Below are positions 1 through 5,968 of a DNA stretch of 7,270 nt, piece after piece. The stretch is taken from positions 1 to 7,270 of the forward strand of contig CAJUFI010000105.1 of the NCBI GenBank assembly GCA_910585665.1, written 5' to 3'. Source of the DNA: an uncultured Acetatifactor sp. (GTDB taxonomy: Bacteria; Bacillota; Clostridia; Lachnospirales; Lachnospiraceae). The position numbers and the translations under genes were made by a program. The first letter of the stretch is position 1, and the number at the start of each line of letters is the position of its first letter. The notes under the pieces were generated by a model. It worked only from the letters and a program-made list of their open reading frames with translations, had not been told where the DNA came from and did not search any database.

Positions 1-57
1 ACAATAAAAATTGCCATAAACTTGCAGCAGTTATTTGTAGACAATTCCTTACGATGG
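1..57 (+). repeat. Dispersed repeat, copy 1 (matches 4035-4091)
   Basis: Aligned without gaps at an offset of 4034, positions 1-57 match 4035-4091 at 42 of 57 bases by hand count. The densest part is 16-51, including the shared words ATAAACT, CAGTTATTTG and ATTCCTTA. A small hairpin is possible: TGCA (23-26) and TGTA (36-39) around a 9-base loop. In copy 2 the arms are CGCA and TGCG, so pairing is kept despite three base changes. The similarity reaches the left window edge, so the repeat probably starts further left. It stops about where homology to a P-type ATPase begins (54-57). Its nature is unknown; it could be a miniature mobile element, the end of a larger element, or a regulatory RNA motif. 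Confidence 0.6.
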
Positions 58-197
58 CGCTTGTAGTGAAATTTGCCTGCCTTGCGTTAGGGGCTGTGGG
101 CATTGCGAATATGTATCTGGCGATTTTCGCAGATGTAGGCGTTATGATTCTTGCTGTGCTGAATGCAATCCGTTGTCTGTTTGTGAAAAAACTGTAA
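54..197 (+). pseudogene. 3' remnant of a heavy-metal translocating P-type ATPase
   Basis: The frame 54-197 encodes 47 residues ending in TAA. It contains ALGAVGIANMYLAIFADVGV and then an AVLNAIR stretch, the typical last transmembrane helices and C-terminus of P1B (Cd/Zn/Co/Cu) efflux ATPases, in particular the (M/N)MxxAxFADVGV signature and the LNxxR end. A full enzyme has about 620-750 residues and carries the DKTGT phosphorylation site and a CPC-type metal motif; neither is here. The frame stays open to the window edge, but the residues before ALVVKF (KLAAVICRQFLT) come from repeat copy 1 and do not look like the preceding ATPase helix. I therefore infer that the gene was cut at the repeat. 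The alternative is that this is the true end of a divergent ATPase starting outside the window. The family assignment is fairly secure; the broken status is an inference. Confidence 0.6.
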
Positions 198-266
198 GGA
201 AGGCTGAATGCGGCGGTTTCTGCGGAGGAAAGTTTGCTGGCATTATCAGGCAGAATAGTTGCATGA

Positions 267-290
267 AGCTTGACAAATGCCTGTCAAGCT
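267..290. repeat. Perfect 9-bp inverted repeat (operator-like or hairpin)
   Basis: AGCTTGACA (267-275) and TGTCAAGCT (282-290) are exact reverse complements separated by 6 bases (aatgcc). No T-run follows, so this is not a standard intrinsic terminator for the ATPase remnant. It could be a dimeric regulator operator or an RNA hairpin. The half-site CTTGACA also occurs in the near-palindrome upstream of the AraC gene (6947-6957). Confidence 0.5.
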
Positions 291-485
291 GTTGCAGGGA
301 TTGTCCTTTGAGGTTTCGGCAGTAGGTAAAAAATTCGCTTCACGTAGGAAGTATGCCGGTTCAGGCGGTATTGCCATAAGCTGACGAAGAAGACGGAAAG
401 AGACACAGGGCGCTGAAGCAGAATGTGAAAAAGCAATAAATGATAATAAATCAGCAAGTCATGGGAAGTTTTCCGCGAATAGAAA

Positions 486-494
486 TGTTATTAT
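486..494 (+). promoter_or_regulatory. Candidate extended -10 promoter for the isomerase operon
   Basis: TGTTATTAT fits an extended -10 element: TG, one base, then TATTAT with 5 of 6 matches to TATAAT. I see no good -35 at 16-18 bases upstream, as is common for extended -10 promoters. Transcription would start near 501 and leave a leader of about 200 bases before the start codon at 705. A second -10-like hexamer (GATAAT, 503-508) and a TTGACA further down (586-591, with only a weak TCTAAG 19 bases later) are competing candidates. Confidence 0.3.
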
Positions 495-531
495 ATAAGA
501 GAGATAATTTCACAAGGCGCAATAGACGCCG

Positions 532-571
532 GCCGGAAATTAGCACGGAAGTTTCAGCAGGTCTATCCGGC
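532..571 (+). other. Possible leader hairpin
   Basis: GCCGGA (532-537) pairs with TCCGGC (566-571). TAG (541-543) can pair with CTA (563-565) after a 3-base bulge. If transcription starts near 501, this lies in the leader of the isomerase mRNA. The pairing is short and may be fortuitous. Confidence 0.2.
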
Positions 572-690
572 ATGCGGACAGTTTTTTGACATGACGTAAA
601 AAAGTCTGTCTCTAAGAAATGGCGATAACTAATTTAAAACAGCGTCTGCCCATGCCTTGGAGCTGTGCGGAGCAGACGCGGAACTGGAAG

Positions 691-696
691 AGGAGG
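691..696 (+). promoter_or_regulatory. Ribosome binding site fixing the isomerase start
   Basis: A full AGGAGG lies 8 bases before ATG 705. The same frame is open 16 codons further upstream to a TTG at 657, but that codon has no ribosome binding site, so 705 is the supported start. Confidence 0.85.
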
Positions 697-704
697 ATTG
701 GACA

Positions 705-2207
705 ATGAGTAGTTGTGTGGACAAAGATTTGCTGCCGCAGGTAAAAATCGGCATCGTAGCGGTGAGCCGGGACTGCTTTCCCGAGAGCCTGTCCGTGAAC
801 AGGAGGAAAGCACTGATGGAGGCCTACACCGCGAAGTATGGCGCAGACGCCGTCTATGAGTGCCCTGTGTGCATTGTGGAGAGCGAAATCCATATGGTAC
901 AGGCTCTGGAGGACATCAGGGCAAAGGGCTGCAATGCCCTCTGCGTGTATCTGGGGAATTTCGGCCCGGAGATATCAGAGACCCTTCTGGCCAGGCATTT
1001 TGACGGTCCGGCCATGTTCATCGCGGCGGCGGAAGAGAGCCAGGACAATCTGGTGGGCGGCCGGGGGGATGCCTACTGCGGGATGCTGAATGCCAGCTAT
1101 AATCTGAAGCTGCGCAATGTGAAAGCCTATATTCCAGAGAATCCTGTGGGGACCGCGGCGGAGTGCGCGGACAGGATCCACGAGTTCCTTCCCATCGCAA
1201 GGGCGATCATCGGGTTAAGGGGATTGAAGATCATTTCCTTCGGCCCCAGACCGCTGAACTTCCTTGCCTGTAACGCGCCCATCAAGCAGCTTTACAATCT
1301 GGGCGTGGAGATTGAGGAGAACTCGGAGCTTGACCTGTTCGAAGCTTTCAAGAAGCATGAAGGGGATGAACGGATTCCCGGGAAGGTCAGGGAAATGGAA
1401 GAGGAGCTTGGGGCAGGCAATCAGAAGCCTGAAATTCTGCCCAAACTGGCCCAGTATGAGCTGACCCTCCTTGACTGGGTGGAAGCGCATAAAGGGTATC
1501 GGAAATATGTGGCCATTGCCGGAAAATGCTGGCCCGCGTTCCAGACCCAGTTCGGCTTCGTGCCCTGCTATGTGAACAGCCGTCTCACCGGCATGGGCAT
1601 CCCTGTGTCCTGTGAGGTCGATATTTACGGATGCTTGAGCGAGTTCATCGGCGCCTGCGTCAGCGAAGACGCGGTGACCTTGCTGGACATCAACAATACG
1701 GTGCCTGATGATATGTATGAAGAGGCCATTCAGGGGAAATACAGCTATACCCATGACGACACCTTCATGGGCTTCCACTGCGGCAACACCAGTTCCAGGA
1801 AACTCGCTTCCTGCAGCATGAAGTACCAGATGATCATGGCGCGGACGCTGCCGGAGGAGGTGACCCAGGGCACCCTGGAAGGGGACATCGTCCCTGGAGA
1901 GATCACTTTCTATCGCCTTCAGTCTACCGCGGACTGCAGGCTGCGGGCCTATATCGCCCAGGGAGAGATTCTTCCCGTTGCGACCAAATCTTTTGGCGGC
2001 ATCGGCGTATTTGCCATTCCGGAGATGGGAAGGTTTTATCGCCATGTGCTGATCGAGAAGAACTATCCCCACCACGGCGCGGTGGCGTTCGGACATTTCG
2101 GGAAGGCCCTTTTCGAAGTGTTCAAGTACATCGGCGTCCCAGTGGAGGACTTGAATTTCAACCAGCCCAGGGGGATGATGTACCCTACGGAAAATCCTTT
2201 TGGGTAA
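705..2207 (+). CDS. L-fucose/L-arabinose isomerase family protein
   Basis: Predicted cytoplasmic aldose-ketose isomerase of 500 residues. The family interconverts sugars such as L-fucose/L-fuculose, D-arabinose/D-ribulose or L-arabinose/L-ribulose using a divalent metal, usually Mn2+. The N-terminal half (about 1-175) has Rossmann-like strands (VKIGIVAVSRD; then NALCVYLGNFGPE), as in FucI/AraA. The C-terminal half carries candidate metal ligands in the family order: E304 in SCEVDIYG, D328 in TLLDINN, and H456/H457 in NYPHHG; H358 in GFHCGNT is also conserved-looking. LEGDIVPG and FGGIGVFAIPEMGRFYRH fit the C-terminal barrel. The length is between AraA (about 500) and FucI (about 590). It is the first gene of the run and lies 33 bases before the SGNH hydrolase, so they are very likely co-transcribed. 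Family membership is secure; the actual sugar is not, and I assign no symbol. Confidence 0.9.
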   Translation: MSSCVDKDLLPQVKIGIVAVSRDCFPESLSVNRRKALMEAYTAKYGADAVYECPVCIVESEIHMVQALEDIRAKGCNALCVYLGNFGPEISETLLARHFDGPAMFIAAAEESQDNLVGGRGDAYCGMLNASYNLKLRNVKAYIPENPVGTAAECADRIHEFLPIARAIIGLRGLKIISFGPRPLNFLACNAPIKQLYNLGVEIEENSELDLFEAFKKHEGDERIPGKVREMEEELGAGNQKPEILPKLAQYELTLLDWVEAHKGYRKYVAIAGKCWPAFQTQFGFVPCYVNSRLTGMGIPVSCEVDIYGCLSEFIGACVSEDAVTLLDINNTVPDDMYEEAIQGKYSYTHDDTFMGFHCGNTSSRKLASCSMKYQMIMARTLPEEVTQGTLEGDIVPGEITFYRLQSTADCRLRAYIAQGEILPVATKSFGGIGVFAIPEMGRFYRHVLIEKNYPHHGAVAFGHFGKALFEVFKYIGVPVEDLNFNQPRGMMYPTENPFG

Positions 2208-2240
2208 GGCGGATTCGCAGCGATAAAGACGGAGGAAAAG

Positions 2241-3953
2241 ATGGGTAATTCAGAGGGACCGAGAGCGCCCAGAGACCCTGCGGCAAAGCGGAGGGGCTTC
2301 TATATAATGCGCGGGAAGCAGATAGCCGGTTCCCCGCAGCCGGACGGAAGGGGCATTCAGTATATTTACCTGGATGGAGAAAGGCTTGTAAGCTTTGCCC
2401 GGATTGCGGGAAACATCACGGAGGAAGGAATTCTGGGGCTTCTGCGCAGGGCGGAGGGATTCCGCAGGCTGGTGCACAGCATCGGCGTGACGATAGAGAT
2501 GACGGAAGGGGAGAGCGGGACGGCAGAGTTTGTCTTTCAGATGTACGGAAGGAAAGAGGACGGCGCCTCCGGAACCGAAATAAAAGAGGACATACCTGCG
2601 GACGGTATGGAAAGAATCCTGGAGCTGGACAAGTATGAATGGTCTGAGGCGGACGATGTGCCCGGACAGATGCGTTTTGTGCTTCCCCAGGCCGGAAGCC
2701 TGGCGCTTGCGTCTGTGAAGCTTTATCTTCGGGACGGCTATAGTGTACCGGAGGAAGCCGAGGAGGAGACCGTCGATCTGGGAACGGCAGCTTACCGTGA
2801 AATGCTGGAGAGATCCCTGATGCAGACGGGAAATCCCGCAAGGCTCCAGAAAGCCATTGGCAGGGCCAGGCAGGGCGAAGACGTGACGGTAGCCTTTATC
2901 GGCGGCTCCATCACCCAGGGGGCGGGGGCGGTTCCCATCCACACGGAATGTTATGCCTATAAAACATTTGAAAACTTCTGCAGCCTTGCGGGGAGAGGGA
3001 CAGAAGAGAACATTCATTATGTGAAAGCCGGAGTGGGCGGAACCCCGTCCGAACTGGGGATGCTGCGCTATGAGAGGGATGTGCTCCGGGACGGCACCGT
3101 GGAACCGGATGTGGCAGTGGTGGAATTCGCGGTCAACGACGGAGGGGACGAGACCGGCGGGGAATGCTATGATTCATTGGTCAGGAAGATTCTGTCGGCC
3201 CCGAACGCTCCGGCTGTGATTCTCCTGTTCGCCGTGTTTGCCGATGACTGGAATCTGCAGGAGAGATTGAGGCCGGTGGGCGAAGCGTACGACCTGCCGA
3301 TGGTAAGCATACGGGATGCCGTTGTAGAGCAATTCGGCAAAAAGGCCGGGACAGGAAAGGTGTTCAGCAAAGCCGCATTTTTTTATGACTGTTATCACCC
3401 CTCCAATCTGGGGCACCGGGTGATGGCGGACTGCGTTGCGCATCTGCTTCGAACTGTGGATGCAATGCCGACGGCAGAGGATTGCCTGCGGTTGGAGGAG
3501 AGAAAGCCGCCTTTGGGAGGAGAGTTTGAAGCTGTAAAGTTGTTTGACAGAAACTCCGGGGAAGGGGATATTCAGGTGGACTGCGGAAGCTTTTTCCACA
3601 GGGATGAGGAACTGCAGGCGGTGGAGATGGACAGGGATCTGATTCCCACGAAAGAATTTCCCTATAACTGGATGCACAGGGCGGGGGAAAAAGCGTTTTC
3701 CATGGATATCACCTGCAGCGCGCTGTTCCTGATCTATAAAGATTCCGGCAGCAGTGATGTGGGACGTGCAGAGGTTCTGGTGGACGGGGAAAAGGTGCTT
3801 ACGGCAGACCCCCATATAAACGGATGGATCCACTGCAATGCGGCAATCTGTTTCCGGGGCAGGGAGCGCGGAAGACACCATGTAGAGATACACATGGTTC
3901 CGGGGGAGGAAGAGAAGGAATTTACGATTTTGGGATTTGGATATGTCAGATAG
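2241..3953 (+). CDS. SGNH/GDSL-family hydrolase with flanking beta-rich domains
   Basis: Predicted esterase or deacylase of 570 residues, probably removing acetyl or similar ester groups from a carbohydrate. The central domain (about 185-405) has all SGNH blocks: nucleophile S223 in FIGGSITQG, oxyanion-hole glycine in AGVGGT (264-268), N299 in EFAVNDGG, and D383/H386 in DCYHPSNLGH. About 180 residues precede it and about 160 follow it. Both flanks look beta-rich, and I infer jelly-roll or carbohydrate-binding folds without a confident family match. This resembles the multi-domain layout of some carbohydrate esterases and is much longer than a single-domain GDSL enzyme (about 200-250). No signal peptide is visible, so it should act in the cytoplasm on imported sugar. 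The start has GGAGG 5 bases upstream (2231-2235). An internal ATG at 2307 has a weaker GGAGGGG (2290-2296) and is an alternative. The substrate is unknown. Confidence 0.88.
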   Translation: MGNSEGPRAPRDPAAKRRGFYIMRGKQIAGSPQPDGRGIQYIYLDGERLVSFARIAGNITEEGILGLLRRAEGFRRLVHSIGVTIEMTEGESGTAEFVFQMYGRKEDGASGTEIKEDIPADGMERILELDKYEWSEADDVPGQMRFVLPQAGSLALASVKLYLRDGYSVPEEAEEETVDLGTAAYREMLERSLMQTGNPARLQKAIGRARQGEDVTVAFIGGSITQGAGAVPIHTECYAYKTFENFCSLAGRGTEENIHYVKAGVGGTPSELGMLRYERDVLRDGTVEPDVAVVEFAVNDGGDETGGECYDSLVRKILSAPNAPAVILLFAVFADDWNLQERLRPVGEAYDLPMVSIRDAVVEQFGKKAGTGKVFSKAAFFYDCYHPSNLGHRVMADCVAHLLRTVDAMPTAEDCLRLEERKPPLGGEFEAVKLFDRNSGEGDIQVDCGSFFHRDEELQAVEMDRDLIPTKEFPYNWMHRAGEKAFSMDITCSALFLIYKDSGSSDVGRAEVLVDGEKVLTADPHINGWIHCNAAICFRGRERGRHHVEIHMVPGEEEKEFTILGFGYVR

Positions 3954-4034
3954 TGAGAAACAGTGCGACAGGGAATTATGGTTAGGAACTGCCGGAAAAT
4001 AAAGGATGCGACTTGTTTGCAAGAAAGCCCGGTT

Positions 4035-4091
4035 ACAGGGAAAACGGCTATAAACTCGCATCAGTTATTTGCGGCCGATTCCTTATGCAGG
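4035..4091 (+). repeat. Dispersed repeat, copy 2 (matches 1-57)
   Basis: This copy fills the gap between the SGNH hydrolase stop (3953) and the glycosidase start (4106). The arms CGCA (4057-4060) and TGCG (4070-4073) enclose a 9-base loop, and an outer ATAA (4050-4053)/TTAT (4083-4086) can also pair. Relative to copy 1, T-A became C-G at one stem position and G-T became G-C at another. The repeat ends just where the glycosidase ribosome binding site begins (4091). It also supplies an in-frame ATG (4085) and an open frame back to 4013, giving a false N-terminal extension of the glycosidase. The rest of the gap (3954-4034) shows nothing I recognise. Confidence 0.6.
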
Positions 4092-4096
4092 GAGGT
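4091..4096 (+). promoter_or_regulatory. Ribosome binding site fixing the GH43 start
   Basis: GGAGGT lies 9 bases before ATG 4106. Frame-compatible starts further upstream (TTG 4013, ATG 4085) lie within or before the repeat and lack a ribosome binding site. MAYLLCYTR at 4106 also looks like the natural start of this protein type. Confidence 0.8.
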
Positions 4097-4105
4097 AAGA
4101 CGGGA

Positions 4106-5920
4106 ATGGCGTATTTGTTATGTTATACGAGGCAGCCAGTCAATGAGCAGATATACGACCCTAAGTTGGCATATAGCGTGCATCTTGCAGTCAGCGAAGA
4201 TGGTGCGCAGTATTGTCCGCTGAATCATAACAGCGGCGTGCTGTTCGCGAAAGCTACGGAGAACCAAGACGGTTCCTTGAACGCGAAGAGTCTGAAAAAT
4301 CCATGGATATTCCCGCTTCCTGACGGAAGATACGGGATAGCTGCCATCCGCGTAGAGGGGGATGGAGAAGCGGACGAAGAAAGCAGGGGGAGCGTTCTGC
4401 TTTTTCAAACGGATAATCTGACGGAATATCGTGAACTTGGGCTGTTGGAGCTCGGAGCGGAGCATATAGAGCGGGTTGCCTGTACCTATCTGCCGGAGAA
4501 GGGCACGATACGGGTTATCTGGCAGGAACTGTCCGGCGGGTGTTACCTGTCGGAGATAAGGGACATGGAAGAGCGCAGGCTGCTTTCGAATCCGGTGTGC
4601 TGTGAGGACGCCTTTGGCTCTTGTATCGGAAATCTGCCCACAGAGCTCCGGATAGAGGGGGCTCTGCCGCAGAATGTCGTTGAGATCCCGGGAGAAACGG
4701 CAGACAGGCTGTGCAAAAGGCTGCTGACACCTGTGAATATCGGAATTACGTTTCCGGAACAGGTGGAAGTATCCGGCCTGCATGAACTGGAACGGTATCG
4801 GGCAAAGGCCTGTTACAGCGATGGAAGCAGCGTGGAAAAACGGGTCGACTGGGATTTATCGAAAGTGGATTTTAAGAAAAAAGGGACCTACGCCATTACC
4901 GGGAAGGTGCATCAGGACCATTACGCGTTTCCTGTTGCTTACAATTGTGCAGACCCATGTGTCGGTAGATGGAATGGGAAATACTATTTTATTGCGACCA
5001 ATGACGCAGACGGGAATCATACGCTGTACATCCGGGAAGCGGATACGATTCCGGAACTTGTGGATGCCAGGGAGCATCTGCTTTTGGACTCAGAGACCTA
5101 TCCGGGAATAGGCGGATTGCTGTGGGCGCCGGAGTTCCATGAGATAGAGGGCAGGCTCTATATTTTCCATGCGGCTACACCGGGAGAGTTTTTCTGTGAG
5201 GAAAGCCATGTCATGGAACTGAAAGAAGGGGGGAACCCCATATGCCGGGAGGACTGGTCGGCACCGAGGCGGGTGGTTCGAAGGGACGGCACGGATATCT
5301 GTGAAGCCGGGAAAGAGATTACTCTGGATATGACCTGTTTTGCGTGGCAGAAGGAATATTTTGCAGTGTGGTCTCAGCGGCAGTTCCTTCCGAAGGATTT
5401 GGGCGCCTGGCTGTATATCGCGAAGCTGAATCCGAAGGAACCCTGGAAATTAAGTACGGATCCGGTGGTTTTGTCAAAACCTGAATACGGATGGGCGAAC
5501 AACCATACTTTTGTAGACGAAGGACCGTTTGCTCTGCCACGGGAGGACAGACTGTATCTGACGTTTTCCAGCGCTGCCGTAGACACGTCCTATGTGGTAG
5601 GGCTGCTTGCCATAGAAAAGGGAAAGGACCTGCTGGATGCGCGGAACTGGCGGAAAAAGAATTACCCGATTCTGACATCCCGAAGCGTGGAGGGAGAATA
5701 TGGAACGGGGCACAACGCTTATGTGACAGACGAGGAGGGGACGGTATGGAATACTTATCATGCCAGGCCCGGTGTGGACGGCGCGCGCAGCAGCGGCATC
5801 AGAAGAGTGCATTTTAACGCGGAAGGAGAGCCTGTCCTGGATATGACAGAAGAGATGGATGTAAAAGAAGGATACAGGTATGTGAATACCAGGTTAGTTG
5901 TAAGTTCAAAAGCAGATTGA
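4106..5920 (+). CDS. Family 43 glycoside hydrolase with N-terminal domain and Ig-like insert
   Basis: Predicted intracellular glycosidase of 604 residues, most likely acting on alpha-L-arabinofuranosyl or beta-D-xylosyl linkages in imported oligosaccharides. The C-terminal catalytic five-bladed propeller (about 275-600) shows the GH43 triad: base D283 in CADPCVGRWNGKYYF, pKa modulator D408 in EITLDMTCFAW, and acid E472 in FVDEGPFAL. It also has WAPEFH (340-345) and H536 in GTGHNAYV, the usual central-cavity histidine. Residues 1-200 form an extra domain with propeller-like strands (KNPWIFPLPDGRYGIAAIR; SRGSVLLFQTDNL). Residues about 218-268 resemble a bacterial Ig-like domain of the Big_4 type (YSDGSS, DWDLSKV, KKGTYAITG). 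No signal peptide is visible. It is the last gene of the run, 152 bases after the SGNH gene, and is followed at once by a terminator. Family is secure; linkage and subfamily are not. Confidence 0.88.
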   Translation: MAYLLCYTRQPVNEQIYDPKLAYSVHLAVSEDGAQYCPLNHNSGVLFAKATENQDGSLNAKSLKNPWIFPLPDGRYGIAAIRVEGDGEADEESRGSVLLFQTDNLTEYRELGLLELGAEHIERVACTYLPEKGTIRVIWQELSGGCYLSEIRDMEERRLLSNPVCCEDAFGSCIGNLPTELRIEGALPQNVVEIPGETADRLCKRLLTPVNIGITFPEQVEVSGLHELERYRAKACYSDGSSVEKRVDWDLSKVDFKKKGTYAITGKVHQDHYAFPVAYNCADPCVGRWNGKYYFIATNDADGNHTLYIREADTIPELVDAREHLLLDSETYPGIGGLLWAPEFHEIEGRLYIFHAATPGEFFCEESHVMELKEGGNPICREDWSAPRRVVRRDGTDICEAGKEITLDMTCFAWQKEYFAVWSQRQFLPKDLGAWLYIAKLNPKEPWKLSTDPVVLSKPEYGWANNHTFVDEGPFALPREDRLYLTFSSAAVDTSYVVGLLAIEKGKDLLDARNWRKKNYPILTSRSVEGEYGTGHNAYVTDEEGTVWNTYHARPGVDGARSSGIRRVHFNAEGEPVLDMTEEMDVKEGYRYVNTRLVVSSKAD

Positions 5921-5968
5921 GCGGCAATGGGGCTGGGCTTGAAGGAGTCACAGCCCCATTCCGCTTTT
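5920..5968 (+). terminator. Intrinsic terminator after GH43, overlapping the AraC 3' end
   Basis: The left arm 5920-5935 (AGCGGcAATGGGGCTG) pairs with 5951-5965 (CAGCCCCATTCCGCT): 10 continuous pairs, one bulged C, then 5 more, followed by TTTT (5965-5968). The hairpin begins at the last base of the GH43 stop codon. Its right arm encodes the last codons of the convergent AraC gene (SGMGL). The T-run serves the plus strand; the minus-strand side has no U-tract, so it is at best a weak terminator in that direction. Confidence 0.85.

Larger units (their letters stand above)
198..704. other. 507-base non-coding stretch upstream of the isomerase
   Basis: I find no gene here on either strand. Short ATG-started frames exist (for example a 16-codon one near 208), but none combines a good ribosome binding site with recognisable protein sequence. 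The stretch holds a perfect inverted repeat (267-290), a candidate extended -10 (486-494), a second -10-like GATAAT (503-508), a possible leader stem (532-571), and a T6/A6 inverted repeat at 582-603 that contains TTGACA (586-591). It probably carries the regulatory region of the three-gene unit downstream. I recognise no known riboswitch class. Confidence 0.6.

Noticed and set aside
267..290. Intrinsic terminator of the ATPase remnant
   Set aside because: The stem is perfect but no T-run follows on either strand, so I list it only as an inverted repeat.
657..704. 16-residue N-terminal extension of the isomerase
   Set aside because: It starts at TTG without a ribosome binding site, and the AGGAGG that serves ATG 705 lies inside it.
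1215..2096. Long minus-strand open frame opposite the isomerase
   Set aside because: It is a shadow of a GC-rich gene. The plus-strand frame has clear family motifs and a strong ribosome binding site, while the antisense protein has none.
3686..3701. GGAAAA-AGCG-TTTTCC palindrome resembling a catabolite-response element
   Set aside because: It lies deep inside the SGNH coding sequence and lacks the TG/CA ends of the cre consensus, so it is probably codon-driven.
3174..4061. Long minus-strand open frame opposite the SGNH gene end
   Set aside because: It mirrors the coding strand, has no recognisable domain, and crosses the SGNH C-terminus and the repeat.
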